DNA of 64,000 nucleotides from positions 186,001 to 250,000 of the forward strand of contig NZ_SIUB01000002.1 of the NCBI RefSeq assembly GCF_004310425.1, written 5' to 3'. A program made the position numbers and the translations under genes. The notes beneath the pieces are model-generated. The model ran no database searches, had not been told where the DNA came from, and worked only from the letters and a program-made list of their open reading frames with translations. Below are positions 1 through 7,217 of this stretch, one piece after another. Source of the stretch: Hansschlegelia quercus. GTDB lineage: Bacteria; Pseudomonadota; Alphaproteobacteria; Rhizobiales; Methylopilaceae. The stretch's first letter is position 1; each line of letters starts with the position of its first letter.

Positions 1-158
1 CAGGCGAACGTGCCGTGCGCGAATACCGGCGGATTGCCGACCAGCGAGGAGCGCGCGAGGATTTCATCCATCTTCGGGCGCAGCTTCTTGCCCGTGCGGT
101 AGAGCCAGCCGCGCTTCGGCTTGGCCTTCTTCACTTCCGTCGCCGCAATGTCAGCCAT
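1..158 (-). CDS. N-terminal part of a probable aspartyl/asparaginyl beta-hydroxylase family protein
   Basis: Only the first 52 codons lie in the window; the gene runs off the left edge. The ATG is at 158-156 on the minus strand. The visible protein has a basic start (KKAKPKRGWLYRTGKKL) followed by LARSSLVGNPPVF. The pattern of a basic leader and a 'RSSLVGxP' segment recalls the N-terminus of bacterial aspartyl/asparaginyl beta-hydroxylase (LpxO-like 2-oxoglutarate dioxygenase) proteins of Rhizobiales. The catalytic domain is outside the window, so the function rests on resemblance of a short segment from memory and is tentative. The reading frame is open throughout and begins 146 bases downstream of the sseA stop, on the same strand, so it could be transcribed with cysK-sseA. 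Confidence 0.4.
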   Translation of the reverse strand, partial: MADIAATEVKKAKPKRGWLYRTGKKLRPKMDEILARSSLVGNPPVFAHGTFA

Positions 159-304
159 CGTCCGTACCATTCCATGCGCCGCGGCCCCGACTCGCCGAGC
201 GGGCCATCATACCCCGAGAAACGCAGTAGATAGCGGATGGCTCCATTCGCGTCATGCGCATGACGACAAGCGTGTTGCGCGCGACGCGTTCCGCCAAAAG
301 CGGC

Positions 305-1159
305 TCAGTCCCTTTTCGCAGGACCTGTGGCGACCGGCCGGCCGCCGGCGCCCCATTCGGCCCAGGAGCCGTCATAGATTCCGTCCGCCTTCGCGCCCGC
401 GCCTTCGAGCGCCAGCGCCACGATCGCGGCCGATACACCCGAGCCGCAGGTGGTGACGATCGGCTTCGACAGGTCGACGCCGGCCGCTTCAAAGGCCGCG
501 CGAAGCTCCGCCTCCTCCTTCAGCTTGCCGTCGGCGCCGACGATCTCCTGGAAAGGCAGGTTGAGAGAGCCCGGCATGTGGCCGGAGGCGAGCCCTGGCC
601 GCGGCTCCGGCGCCTCGCCGCGGAAACGCGCCGCGGGCCGGGCGTCGATGACCTGCGCCGACCCGGCGGCGAGGATCGCAGCCATGTCTTCGGCGTCTTT
701 AACGGCCGCGGAGTCACGCCTGGCGGCAAACTGCGTGGGCGCGCGCGTCGAGGGGCCGGGTTCAGTCGGTCGTCCTTCGGCAAGCCATTTCGGAAGTCCG
801 CCGTCGAGGACGAAGACGTCTCGAACGCCCATGGTGCGGAAGGTCCACCAGACGCGCGCTGCGGCGAACAGGCCCGCGCCGTCATAGGCGACGATCGTCG
901 CGCCGTCGGCGATGCCGAGCGCGCCGACGGCCTGCGAAAAAGCGTCGGCCGAGGGCAGCATGTGGGGCAGGCCGGTCGATGTGTCGGCCACGACATTGAT
1001 GTCGAAGAACGCCGCGCCCGGGATGTGGCGCTCGAGGAATTCCGCCGGGCCGTCGCGGTTGGCGTCCGGCAGATACCAGGAGCCGTCGACGGGCACGACA
1101 TTGGGGTCGCCTAGGCGCTCGGCCAGCCATTCGGTCGAGACGAGGTTGGGATTGCTCAT
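305..1159 (-). CDS. sseA: 3-mercaptopyruvate sulfurtransferase
   Basis: The 284-residue protein has two tandem rhodanese domains, the usual length and layout of SseA/thiosulfate sulfurtransferases. The catalytic loop in the second domain is CGSGVSA with the nucleophilic cysteine at about residue 238. A CGSG(V/T) loop is typical of mercaptopyruvate sulfurtransferases rather than thiosulfate:cyanide enzymes. The first domain keeps the fold (VPVDGSWYLP, HIPGAAFFDI) but has no catalytic cysteine, as expected. The enzyme transfers sulfur from 3-mercaptopyruvate to thiol acceptors in the cytoplasm. Its ATG overlaps the stop of the upstream cysK gene by 4 bases, so the two are translationally coupled, which fits a shared role in cysteine and sulfur handling. 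Confidence 0.93.
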   Translation of the reverse strand: MSNPNLVSTEWLAERLGDPNVVPVDGSWYLPDANRDGPAEFLERHIPGAAFFDINVVADTSTGLPHMLPSADAFSQAVGALGIADGATIVAYDGAGLFAAARVWWTFRTMGVRDVFVLDGGLPKWLAEGRPTEPGPSTRAPTQFAARRDSAAVKDAEDMAAILAAGSAQVIDARPAARFRGEAPEPRPGLASGHMPGSLNLPFQEIVGADGKLKEEAELRAAFEAAGVDLSKPIVTTCGSGVSAAIVALALEGAGAKADGIYDGSWAEWGAGGRPVATGPAKRD

Positions 1160-2193
1160 TCCATGACCTCCGCGAGGTTCACGCGGCCGTGCTTCTCGAG
1201 CCAGGCGGGGACGGGAAGACTTTTGGACCGCAGGAAGGACGGATCGAACAGCTTGGATTGGTAGCGCGTGCCGTAGTCGCAGAGGATCGTCACGATGGTG
1301 TGCCCGGGGCCCAACTCACGGGCGAGGCGGATGGCGCCGGCGACGTTCACGCCGGACGAGCCGCCGAGGCACAGGCCCTCATGCTCCAGCAGATCGAAGC
1401 AGATCTGGACGGATTCGGCGTCGGGGATCTGGTAGGCGAAGTCGACCGGCGCGTCCTCGAGGTTCGCGGTGATGCGGCCCTGCCCGATGCCTTCGGTGAT
1501 CGACGACCCTTCGGCCTTGAGCTCTCCGGTCGTGTAGAAGCTGTAGAGCGCCGCTCCTGGCGGGTCGGCCAGCGCGATCTTCACGTCCTTGGACCGCTCC
1601 TTCAGCGCCATGGCAGTTCCGGCGAGAGTGCCGCCGGTGCCGACCGCGGAGACGAAGCCGTCGACCTTGCCGTCGAGGTCGTCCCAGATCTCGGGGCCGG
1701 TCGAGTCGATATGCGCCTGCCGGTTCGCGACATTGTCGAACTGGTTCGCCCAGATCGCGCCGGCGGGTTCCGATTTCGCGAGCGCCTCGGCGAGGCGGCC
1801 GGAGAGCTTCACATAGTTGTTCGGATCCTTGTACGGGACCGCCGGCACCTCGACGAGCTCCGCGCCCGCAAGGCGCAGCATCTGCTTCTTCTCGTCGGAC
1901 TGGGTGTCCGGGATGACGATCACTGTGCGATAGCCGAGCGCGTTCGCGACAAGCGCGAGCCCGATTCCGGTGTTGCCGGCGGTGCCTTCCACGATGACGC
2001 CGCCGGGCTGCAGCGCGCCTCGCCTCACCGCGTCCTCGATGATCCAGAGCGCGGCGCGATCCTTCACGGATTGGCCGGGGTTCATGAATTCGGCCTTGCC
2101 GAGGATTTCGCAGCCCGTCATTTCGGAGGCGCGCTTCAAGCGGATGAGCGGCGTTCTGCCGATCGCTTCGACGAGGCCGCTTCGGATGCGCAT
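1156..2193 (-). CDS. cysK: cysteine synthase A (O-acetylserine sulfhydrylase)
   Basis: This 345-residue PLP enzyme makes cysteine from O-acetylserine and sulfide. The PLP lysine is in NPGQSVKDR (K44), the substrate-binding loop is GTAGNTGIG (residues 70-78), the phosphate-binding loop is GTGGT, and GGSSGVN lies near the C-terminus. The ATG at 2193 gives MRIRSGLVEAIGRTPL, the standard start of the family. Reading further upstream in frame adds 61 residues of Arg/Ser-rich sequence unlike the family and running into the divergent promoter region, so it is rejected. The gene is first in the cysK-sseA operon and diverges from the ChrR-like gene across about 170 bases. It is somewhat longer at the C-terminus than E. 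coli CysK, as is common for this alphaproteobacterial subgroup. Confidence 0.93.
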   Translation of the reverse strand: MRIRSGLVEAIGRTPLIRLKRASEMTGCEILGKAEFMNPGQSVKDRAALWIIEDAVRRGALQPGGVIVEGTAGNTGIGLALVANALGYRTVIVIPDTQSDEKKQMLRLAGAELVEVPAVPYKDPNNYVKLSGRLAEALAKSEPAGAIWANQFDNVANRQAHIDSTGPEIWDDLDGKVDGFVSAVGTGGTLAGTAMALKERSKDVKIALADPPGAALYSFYTTGELKAEGSSITEGIGQGRITANLEDAPVDFAYQIPDAESVQICFDLLEHEGLCLGGSSGVNVAGAIRLARELGPGHTIVTILCDYGTRYQSKLFDPSFLRSKSLPVPAWLEKHGRVNLAEVME

Positions 2194-2294
2194 GGGAGTT
2201 ATCGGTCCGCAGGATTGGTCTTCGAGGGCTGGGCACGTTATGCGGCAAGTCGATAGAATGAAAGCCGCGGCGCGCCGGCGACTGCGCGTCGAAC

Positions 2295-2324
2295 TGATCC
2301 ACCATTGCGTCGCGCCCGTAGCGC
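2295..2324 (+). promoter_or_regulatory. candidate ECF-sigma (RpoE/ChrR type) promoter of the ChrR-like gene
   Basis: TGATCC at 2295-2300, an 18-base spacer and TAGCGC at 2319-2324 match the -35 TGATCC and -10 TA core I recall for RpoE/ChrR-controlled promoters of Rhodobacter. A start near 2331 would give a leader of about 30 bases with GAAGGA at 2345-2350 ahead of the TTG at 2362. The same arrangement lies in front of phr. This is a pattern match by eye; no promoter scan was run. Confidence 0.45.
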
Positions 2325-2361
2325 CTCGTGGGAGCGGACGGCACGAAGGACTGCGCCTGTC

Positions 2362-3024
2362 TTGGCTGAGCAACATTCTACGGCGACGCTACCCAATGGT
2401 CGCCTGATCGATCCGCTGCTTGCCGGCTACGCCACGGGCTTGCTCGAGCCGTGCATGCACGCGCTGATCGAGTCGCACCTCATCCTTTCCGAAGAGAACC
2501 GCGATTTCGTGCGGGCGCTTGAAGATCGAGCGGCAGCCGAACTTGAAGGCATGCCGGTTCGGCCGATCGGCCACGCCGTGCGCGACCGCATCCTAGGCGC
2601 GATCTACGCCGACGGCTGGTACGGACACGCTCGGCCGGCGACCGACCCCGACTTGCCTCAGCCTCTGCTGAAGCTCGCTGGCGGGCCGATCGCCGCCCAG
2701 AAGTGGCGGTTCTACGGCTTCGGCGTGCGGGAGCGCACCGTGTTCGCCGACGACCAGGTGACGGCGCAGCTGATCAAGGTGAAGCCCGGCAGGGCGCTTC
2801 CCTCCCATACCCATGAAGGCGTGGAGGCGACGCTGGTGCTGCGTGGCGCCTATCGCGACGAGACCGGAGGTTACCGCCGCGGCGACGTGGCGGTCGCGGA
2901 CGCCGCGATCGATCATCGGCCGGTCGCCGACCCGGAGACCGGATGCGTCTGCTTCTCGGTGACCGAAGGCAAGCTCAAGCTGACGGGCTCGATCGGGCGG
3001 CTGTTCAACGGCATGATGGGATGA
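2362..3024 (+). CDS. ChrR-type cupin protein (putative anti-sigma factor / stress sensor)
   Basis: About 220 residues. The N-terminal part (DPLLAGYATG...HALIESHL) aligns with the anti-sigma domain of ChrR. The C-terminal cupin has the metal motif SHTHEGVEATLVLRG plus DHRPV, the four-ligand set (H, H, E, H) of the ChrR cupin. ChrR proteins bind and inhibit the ECF sigma factor RpoE and release it under singlet oxygen. Here the zinc ligands of the anti-sigma domain are degenerate: the histidine at about residue 39 is kept, but the CxxC after it reads SEEN. No sigma-factor gene is adjacent. I chose the TTG at 2362, behind GAAGGA. An in-frame TTG at 2305 would fall between the -35 and -10 of the predicted promoter. 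It overlaps the next gene by 4 bases. Confidence 0.75.
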   Translation: MAEQHSTATLPNGRLIDPLLAGYATGLLEPCMHALIESHLILSEENRDFVRALEDRAAAELEGMPVRPIGHAVRDRILGAIYADGWYGHARPATDPDLPQPLLKLAGGPIAAQKWRFYGFGVRERTVFADDQVTAQLIKVKPGRALPSHTHEGVEATLVLRGAYRDETGGYRRGDVAVADAAIDHRPVADPETGCVCFSVTEGKLKLTGSIGRLFNGMMG

Positions 3025-3827
3025 CGGGGTTCTCGGCGGCGACGGGCGTCAAGACCGCGTGGGTGACCGGCGCAAGTTCCGGCATCGGAGCTGCCCTGGC
3101 GCTGGAGCTGGCGTCAGAAGGCGTCTTGGTGGCCGCGACCGCCCGGAGCGGCGACAAGCTCTCCGCGCTCTCAGCTAAAGCGGCGACGCAGGGTGGCCGT
3201 ATTGTCGCGTTTGAAGGCGACGTGACGGACGCCGATGGGGTCAAGACGATCGCAGCCCGAATCGAGGCCGAGCTCGGAGCGATTGACCTCGCCGTGCTGA
3301 ACGCCGGCGTCTTCACGCCGGTGGCGGCCGCGCCGTTCGACCTCGATGCCGTCCGGACGACCTTCGACGTGAACCTCGGCGGCACGGCCGCATGCCTCGC
3401 CGCGATTCTGCCCGCGATGACGGCGAGGCGGTCGGGCCGGATCGTGGTGGTGGCGTCTGTAACCGGCTACGGCGGGCTGCCGAGTTCGGCCGCTTACGGC
3501 GCGACGAAGGCGGGGTTAATCAACCTCGCCGAGAGCCTGAAGTTCGACCTCGATCTTTGGGGCGTCTCGATCCAAATCGCCAATCCCGGTTTTGTGGACA
3601 CCCCGACGACTGCACAGAACAAGTTCAAGATGCCGGCGCTGCTGAAGCCGGAGGACGCCGCGCGGCGGATCGTGAAGGGCATCGAGCGCGGCGGCTTCGA
3701 GATCACGTTTCCGAAGCGCTTCACTTACGTGCTGAAGGCGCTGCGGCTCCTGCCATACCCGGCTTATTTCTGGCTGATCAAGAAGGCCACCGGGTGGGAC
3801 AAGAAGGCGGGTCCGGGGGCCAGTTGA
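3021..3827 (+). CDS. SDR family NAD(P)-dependent oxidoreductase
   Basis: The 268-residue protein is a classical short-chain dehydrogenase. It has the dinucleotide-binding TGASSGIG near the N-terminus, LNAGVF in place of the NAG motif, and a catalytic serine (VVVASVTGY) followed by YGATK with the active-site tyrosine and lysine. The substrate cannot be told from sequence. The ATG overlaps the stop of the ChrR-like gene (ATGA), so the two form an operon. It converges on the cfa operon with only 9 bases between the stops. SDR genes accompany lipid-modifying genes in RpoE/ChrR regulons of other alphaproteobacteria, so a role in oxidised or modified fatty acid metabolism is a reasonable inference. 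The C-terminal 40 residues include a hydrophobic stretch (LLPYPAYFWLI) that may associate with membrane. Confidence 0.85.
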   Translation: MTGFSAATGVKTAWVTGASSGIGAALALELASEGVLVAATARSGDKLSALSAKAATQGGRIVAFEGDVTDADGVKTIAARIEAELGAIDLAVLNAGVFTPVAAAPFDLDAVRTTFDVNLGGTAACLAAILPAMTARRSGRIVVVASVTGYGGLPSSAAYGATKAGLINLAESLKFDLDLWGVSIQIANPGFVDTPTTAQNKFKMPALLKPEDAARRIVKGIERGGFEITFPKRFTYVLKALRLLPYPAYFWLIKKATGWDKKAGPGAS

Positions 3828-3836
3828 GCAGGCGCC

Positions 3837-5084
3837 TCACGCCCGTGCGAACACGATCTGCCGGACGTCGATGTTCTTCGAGCGAAAGCCCGCTTCGCAG
3901 TAGGACAGGTAGTATTCCCACAGACGCTTGAAGCGTTCGTCGAAGCCCAGCGGTTCGATCGTCGGCCATGCGGCGAGGAAGCTGCGGCGCCACTGGCTGA
4001 GCGTCTCGGCATAGTCCAGGCCGAAGATGCGCTCGGCCGCGATCCTGAGGCCGGAGCTCTGAGCCAGACTCTGCAGCTTCGCCGGGGAGGGCAGCATGCC
4101 GCCGGGAAAGATGTAGTGCTGGATGAAGTCGACCTCGCGCTTGTAGGTCTCGAAGAAGCGGTCCTGGATGGTGATGACCTGCACCCCCGCCGCTCCGCCA
4201 GGCTTCAGGCGGTCGCGCATCTGGCCGAAGAAGGCCGGCCAGTATTCCTCCCCGACCGCCTCGAACATCTCGATCGAGGCGATGCGGTCATAGGTCCCAC
4301 GCTCGTCGCGATAGTCCTCGAGCTTTAGCTCGACCTTGTCGGCAAGCCCCGCCTCGAAGATGCGCTTGCGGGCGAATTCGAGCTGGGACGGGCTGATGGT
4401 GAGGCCAGTGACGCGCGCGCCGACCTCCCTGGCCGCGAATTCCGCAAAGCCGCCCCAGCCGCAGCCGATCTCGAGCACATGCTCGCCGGCCTTGAGCTCG
4501 ATCGCCTGCGCCAGCGCCTGATATTTGCGCCTCTGGCCGGCCGACAGATCGCCGTCCGTCCCCTCGAACAGCGCGGAGGAATAGGTCATCGAAGGGTCTA
4601 GCCACTCGGCGTAGAAGCTGTTGCCGAGGTCGTAATGCGCTTCGATGTTGCGGCGCGAACCGGTCTTGGTGTTGCGGTTCATCCAGTGACGGAAGGACTG
4701 GAGCGCGCGGTAGAGCGGCTTGGCCATGAGGTAGCCGTTGACCTCGTCGGCGTTCACGCAAAACAGCTCAAGGAAGGCCGGGAGCTCCGGGCTCGACCAT
4801 TCGCGACGCAAATAGCCTTCCGCCACGCCGAGGTCGCCGTTCCTGAGGATGCGCCGGGCAAAATGGTGGTCGTGAATGACCATCGTCGCCTCCGGACCCT
4901 CGCCTGCGCCTTTGAAGACGAAGCTGCGGCCGTCGGGCACGCGGACGGTCAGCTGGCCCTTTGCCAGCCTTGCGCAGACCTGCAGTGCAAGCCGTACCTC
5001 GAGCGGCAGTCCACGCGCCGCCTCGGCGAGCGTCTCGCTGGTTAAAGGCGCCGTCTCGGGCGCACGGAGATCGACGCTCGTCAT
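3837..5084 (-). CDS. cfa: cyclopropane-fatty-acid-phospholipid synthase family methyltransferase
   Basis: A 415-residue class I SAM-dependent methyltransferase of the CFA/mycolic acid synthase family. HYDLGNSFY (about 150-158) is the family hallmark before the SAM motif LEIGCGWGG (about 204-212), and IEMFEAVGEEYW is the conserved post-motif segment. The enzyme methylates or methylenates unsaturated acyl chains in membrane phospholipids. It is the last gene of the operon phr-oxidoreductase-DUF1365-cfa and overlaps the upstream gene by 4 bases (ATGA). In Rhodobacter, a CFA-like methylase controlled by RpoE/ChrR starts the route to methylated and furan fatty acids, so this gene could be a fatty acid methylase rather than a cyclopropane synthase. 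Sequence alone does not decide between them. Confidence 0.88.
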   Translation of the reverse strand: MTSVDLRAPETAPLTSETLAEAARGLPLEVRLALQVCARLAKGQLTVRVPDGRSFVFKGAGEGPEATMVIHDHHFARRILRNGDLGVAEGYLRREWSSPELPAFLELFCVNADEVNGYLMAKPLYRALQSFRHWMNRNTKTGSRRNIEAHYDLGNSFYAEWLDPSMTYSSALFEGTDGDLSAGQRRKYQALAQAIELKAGEHVLEIGCGWGGFAEFAAREVGARVTGLTISPSQLEFARKRIFEAGLADKVELKLEDYRDERGTYDRIASIEMFEAVGEEYWPAFFGQMRDRLKPGGAAGVQVITIQDRFFETYKREVDFIQHYIFPGGMLPSPAKLQSLAQSSGLRIAAERIFGLDYAETLSQWRRSFLAAWPTIEPLGFDERFKRLWEYYLSYCEAGFRSKNIDVRQIVFARA

Positions 5085-5905
5085 GAGCCGGATTTCCTAT
5101 GGCTGAAGAGGCCGGGCGCATCGGCGCTCGTGGGGTCAGCCGGCGGACTCGGGTGGTCTGCCAGCCGCACGCCCTTCAGCCAGAGCCGAAGAGCTTCCCA
5201 GTGGATCGCAGCCGTCACTTTCAGCGTCATAAACGGAAGCTCGCCGCAAACACGAAGGAGCGCTCCGTCCGTCAGCGCGCGCCGATCGCCCCTGAAACTC
5301 GCTAGAAGTAACGGACCTTCCGCATCGCTTTCAAGGATCGATATCCGGACGCGTTCGTCCGGCGGCGCCAAACGGAATGCGTAGCGCATGCCCATGGCGA
5401 TGAAGGGCGAGACGTAGAGCAGCTTGTCGCGCTGCTGCGCGATCGAGCCTCCGACGCGATCGTCCTCCAGAACCGGAGCGACATAGGAATGCCGCTCGCG
5501 GAAGGTGTTCGTCACCTCGTAGACGAGCGCCTTCAGCACGCCGTCCGCTCCATAGCACCAGTAGACGCTTAGGGGGTTGAAGACGTAGCCGAGGATCCGG
5601 GGATAGCAGAGCAGCAGCACCCTGCCGCCCGCGAGGTCCACGCTTTCTCGGGCCAGCAGGGTGCGGACGTAGGCCCCGAGCGGCGAGCCGTCGCCCGGGC
5701 CGTGATCGCTTTCCCGGAAGCTCGTGAGATTGAAACGGCCGACAGAGAACAGCCGCGACAGGCCGCCGGCCTCTTCAAGACGGTCGACGTCGATCAGCAG
5801 GGAGAAAACCTTGTAGGCGAATCGGTGGCGTTTCGGCTTGAGCCGGGAATGGCGCACCATCCCTGGATAAAGCGCGGCGGCGGCCGCAGGCGGCGCTGCG
5901 GTCAC
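5081..5905 (-). CDS. DUF1365 domain-containing protein
   Basis: A 274-residue DUF1365 protein with YPGMVRHSRLKPKRHRF near the start, RILGYVFNPLSVYWCY in the middle and YVSPFIAMGMRYAF later, all characteristic of the family. The biochemical role is not established; it nearly always sits between an FAD amine-oxidase-like gene and a cfa-like gene, which suggests a part in fatty acid modification. The start is the GTG at 5905, which overlaps the upstream stop (GTGA) and gives an N-terminus close to the family start. An ATG-led extension to 6031 would run 42 codons into the upstream gene and is rejected. The stop overlaps the cfa start by 4 bases. Confidence 0.87.
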   Translation of the reverse strand: MTAAPPAAAAALYPGMVRHSRLKPKRHRFAYKVFSLLIDVDRLEEAGGLSRLFSVGRFNLTSFRESDHGPGDGSPLGAYVRTLLARESVDLAGGRVLLLCYPRILGYVFNPLSVYWCYGADGVLKALVYEVTNTFRERHSYVAPVLEDDRVGGSIAQQRDKLLYVSPFIAMGMRYAFRLAPPDERVRISILESDAEGPLLLASFRGDRRALTDGALLRVCGELPFMTLKVTAAIHWEALRLWLKGVRLADHPSPPADPTSADAPGLFSHRKSGS

Positions 5906-7194
5906 TCGGCCGCATCCATGAGCGGCTGCGTGCGCCACGGGATTTGGCCGCCGAGACGCTCCGCCACATCCAGTCCGGAGGACAGGCCGTCCTCGTGGAA
6001 ACCATGACCGGTCCAGGCGCCGCAGAACCATGTTCGACGGCGGCCCTGCAGCGAAGGCACGCGACGCTGCGCGGCGAGCGCCGCGGCGTCATATTGAGGA
6101 TGCGCGTAGGAAAAGCGGCGGAAAATTTTTGTGGGATCAGGCTCGAACGGCGGGTTGAGCGTGATGAACAGCGGATGCTCCGCATCGATGCCCTGCAGGA
6201 CGTTCATCCAATAGGTGACGGCGACGTCGCGGCTTCCGGCCTTAGGGTCTTTCCGGGAGCCGAGATAATTCCAGGCCGACCACACGGCGCTGCGCTTCGG
6301 CATCAGCCTGACGTCGCGATGAAGGACGACGTCGTTCGAGCGGTAGCGGATGGCGGAGAGCACGTCGTGCTCTTCACTCGAAACGTCGACCAGCAGATCG
6401 AGCGCCTGGTCGGAATGGCAGGCCATCACGACTTCGTCGAACCGGTCACGGCCGCCTCTCTCGTCGATGATCACGACGCCGTCGTCGTCGCGGCGGATCG
6501 CGGCGACGCGCGTGCCGATCCGGAGGCCTTTCTCATAAGACTTCGCAAGCTTCTCGACATAGGCGCGACTTCCGCCTTTGACGGTGCGCCAGAGCGGCCG
6601 GTCGGGGTCGATCAGCTTATGGTTCGCGAAGAAGGACACGAAGCTTTCTGCCGGGAAATCCAGCACGTGCATCGCCGGCGTCGACCAGATCGCCGAGGCT
6701 ATCGGCATCAGGTAGTCGTCGCGGAAGCGGCGGCTGAGGCCGTGGCGGTCCAGCCATGCGCCAAGGCTGAGGCCAGACAGCACGCCCGCCGCGAGGTCCA
6801 TACGGCAGAGCTTGTTGAACCGCAGCACCTCTCGCAACATCCAGAGATAGGACAGCGCGACCATGTTCTTCCGCTGCGCGAACAATGTGCGGATGGTCTT
6901 GCCGGACCACTCGAATGCGCCTCCATCGAGCGACAGGCCGAAGCTCATATCGCTCGCCTGCGTCTCGACGCCGAGCTCGGCGAACAAGGCGGTCAGGTTC
7001 GGATAATTGAGCTCGTTGTAGACGATGAAGCCGGTATCGACCGCGATGGACGAGCCGTCATAGTCAATGTCGACCGTGTGCGAATGACCGCCGAGCCGCT
7101 GCTCGCTCTCGTAGACCACGACCTCGTGGTTCTTCGACAAAGCCCATGCCGCGCTCGCGCCCGAGATGCCGGCGCCGACGACCGCGATGCGCAT
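5902..7194 (-). CDS. FAD/NAD(P)-dependent amine-oxidase-like oxidoreductase
   Basis: A 430-residue flavoprotein with an N-terminal Rossmann motif VGAGISG (residues 6-12), then YESEQRLGGHSHT for FAD binding, and the C-terminal FAD signature GAWTGHGFHEDGLSSG. It belongs to the NAD(P)-binding amine oxidase family whose members lie beside DUF1365 and cfa genes. A Rhodobacter relative under RpoE/ChrR control takes part in unsaturating methylated fatty acids, and a similar acyl-chain redox role is inferred here. I chose the ATG at 7194, preceded by GGAG at nine bases; an ATG five codons upstream has no good ribosome site. It follows phr by 23 bases and overlaps DUF1365 by 4 (GTGA). Confidence 0.85.
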   Translation of the reverse strand: MRIAVVGAGISGASAAWALSKNHEVVVYESEQRLGGHSHTVDIDYDGSSIAVDTGFIVYNELNYPNLTALFAELGVETQASDMSFGLSLDGGAFEWSGKTIRTLFAQRKNMVALSYLWMLREVLRFNKLCRMDLAAGVLSGLSLGAWLDRHGLSRRFRDDYLMPIASAIWSTPAMHVLDFPAESFVSFFANHKLIDPDRPLWRTVKGGSRAYVEKLAKSYEKGLRIGTRVAAIRRDDDGVVIIDERGGRDRFDEVVMACHSDQALDLLVDVSSEEHDVLSAIRYRSNDVVLHRDVRLMPKRSAVWSAWNYLGSRKDPKAGSRDVAVTYWMNVLQGIDAEHPLFITLNPPFEPDPTKIFRRFSYAHPQYDAAALAAQRRVPSLQGRRRTWFCGAWTGHGFHEDGLSSGLDVAERLGGQIPWRTQPLMDAAE

Positions 7195-7217
7195 CGATCG
7201 ATTCTCCATGGAGCGGG

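Noticed and set aside
254-1114. Long plus-strand frame opposite sseA
   Set aside because: It is the antisense of sseA; Arg/Gly-rich, no family features, while the minus strand has a full sulfurtransferase.
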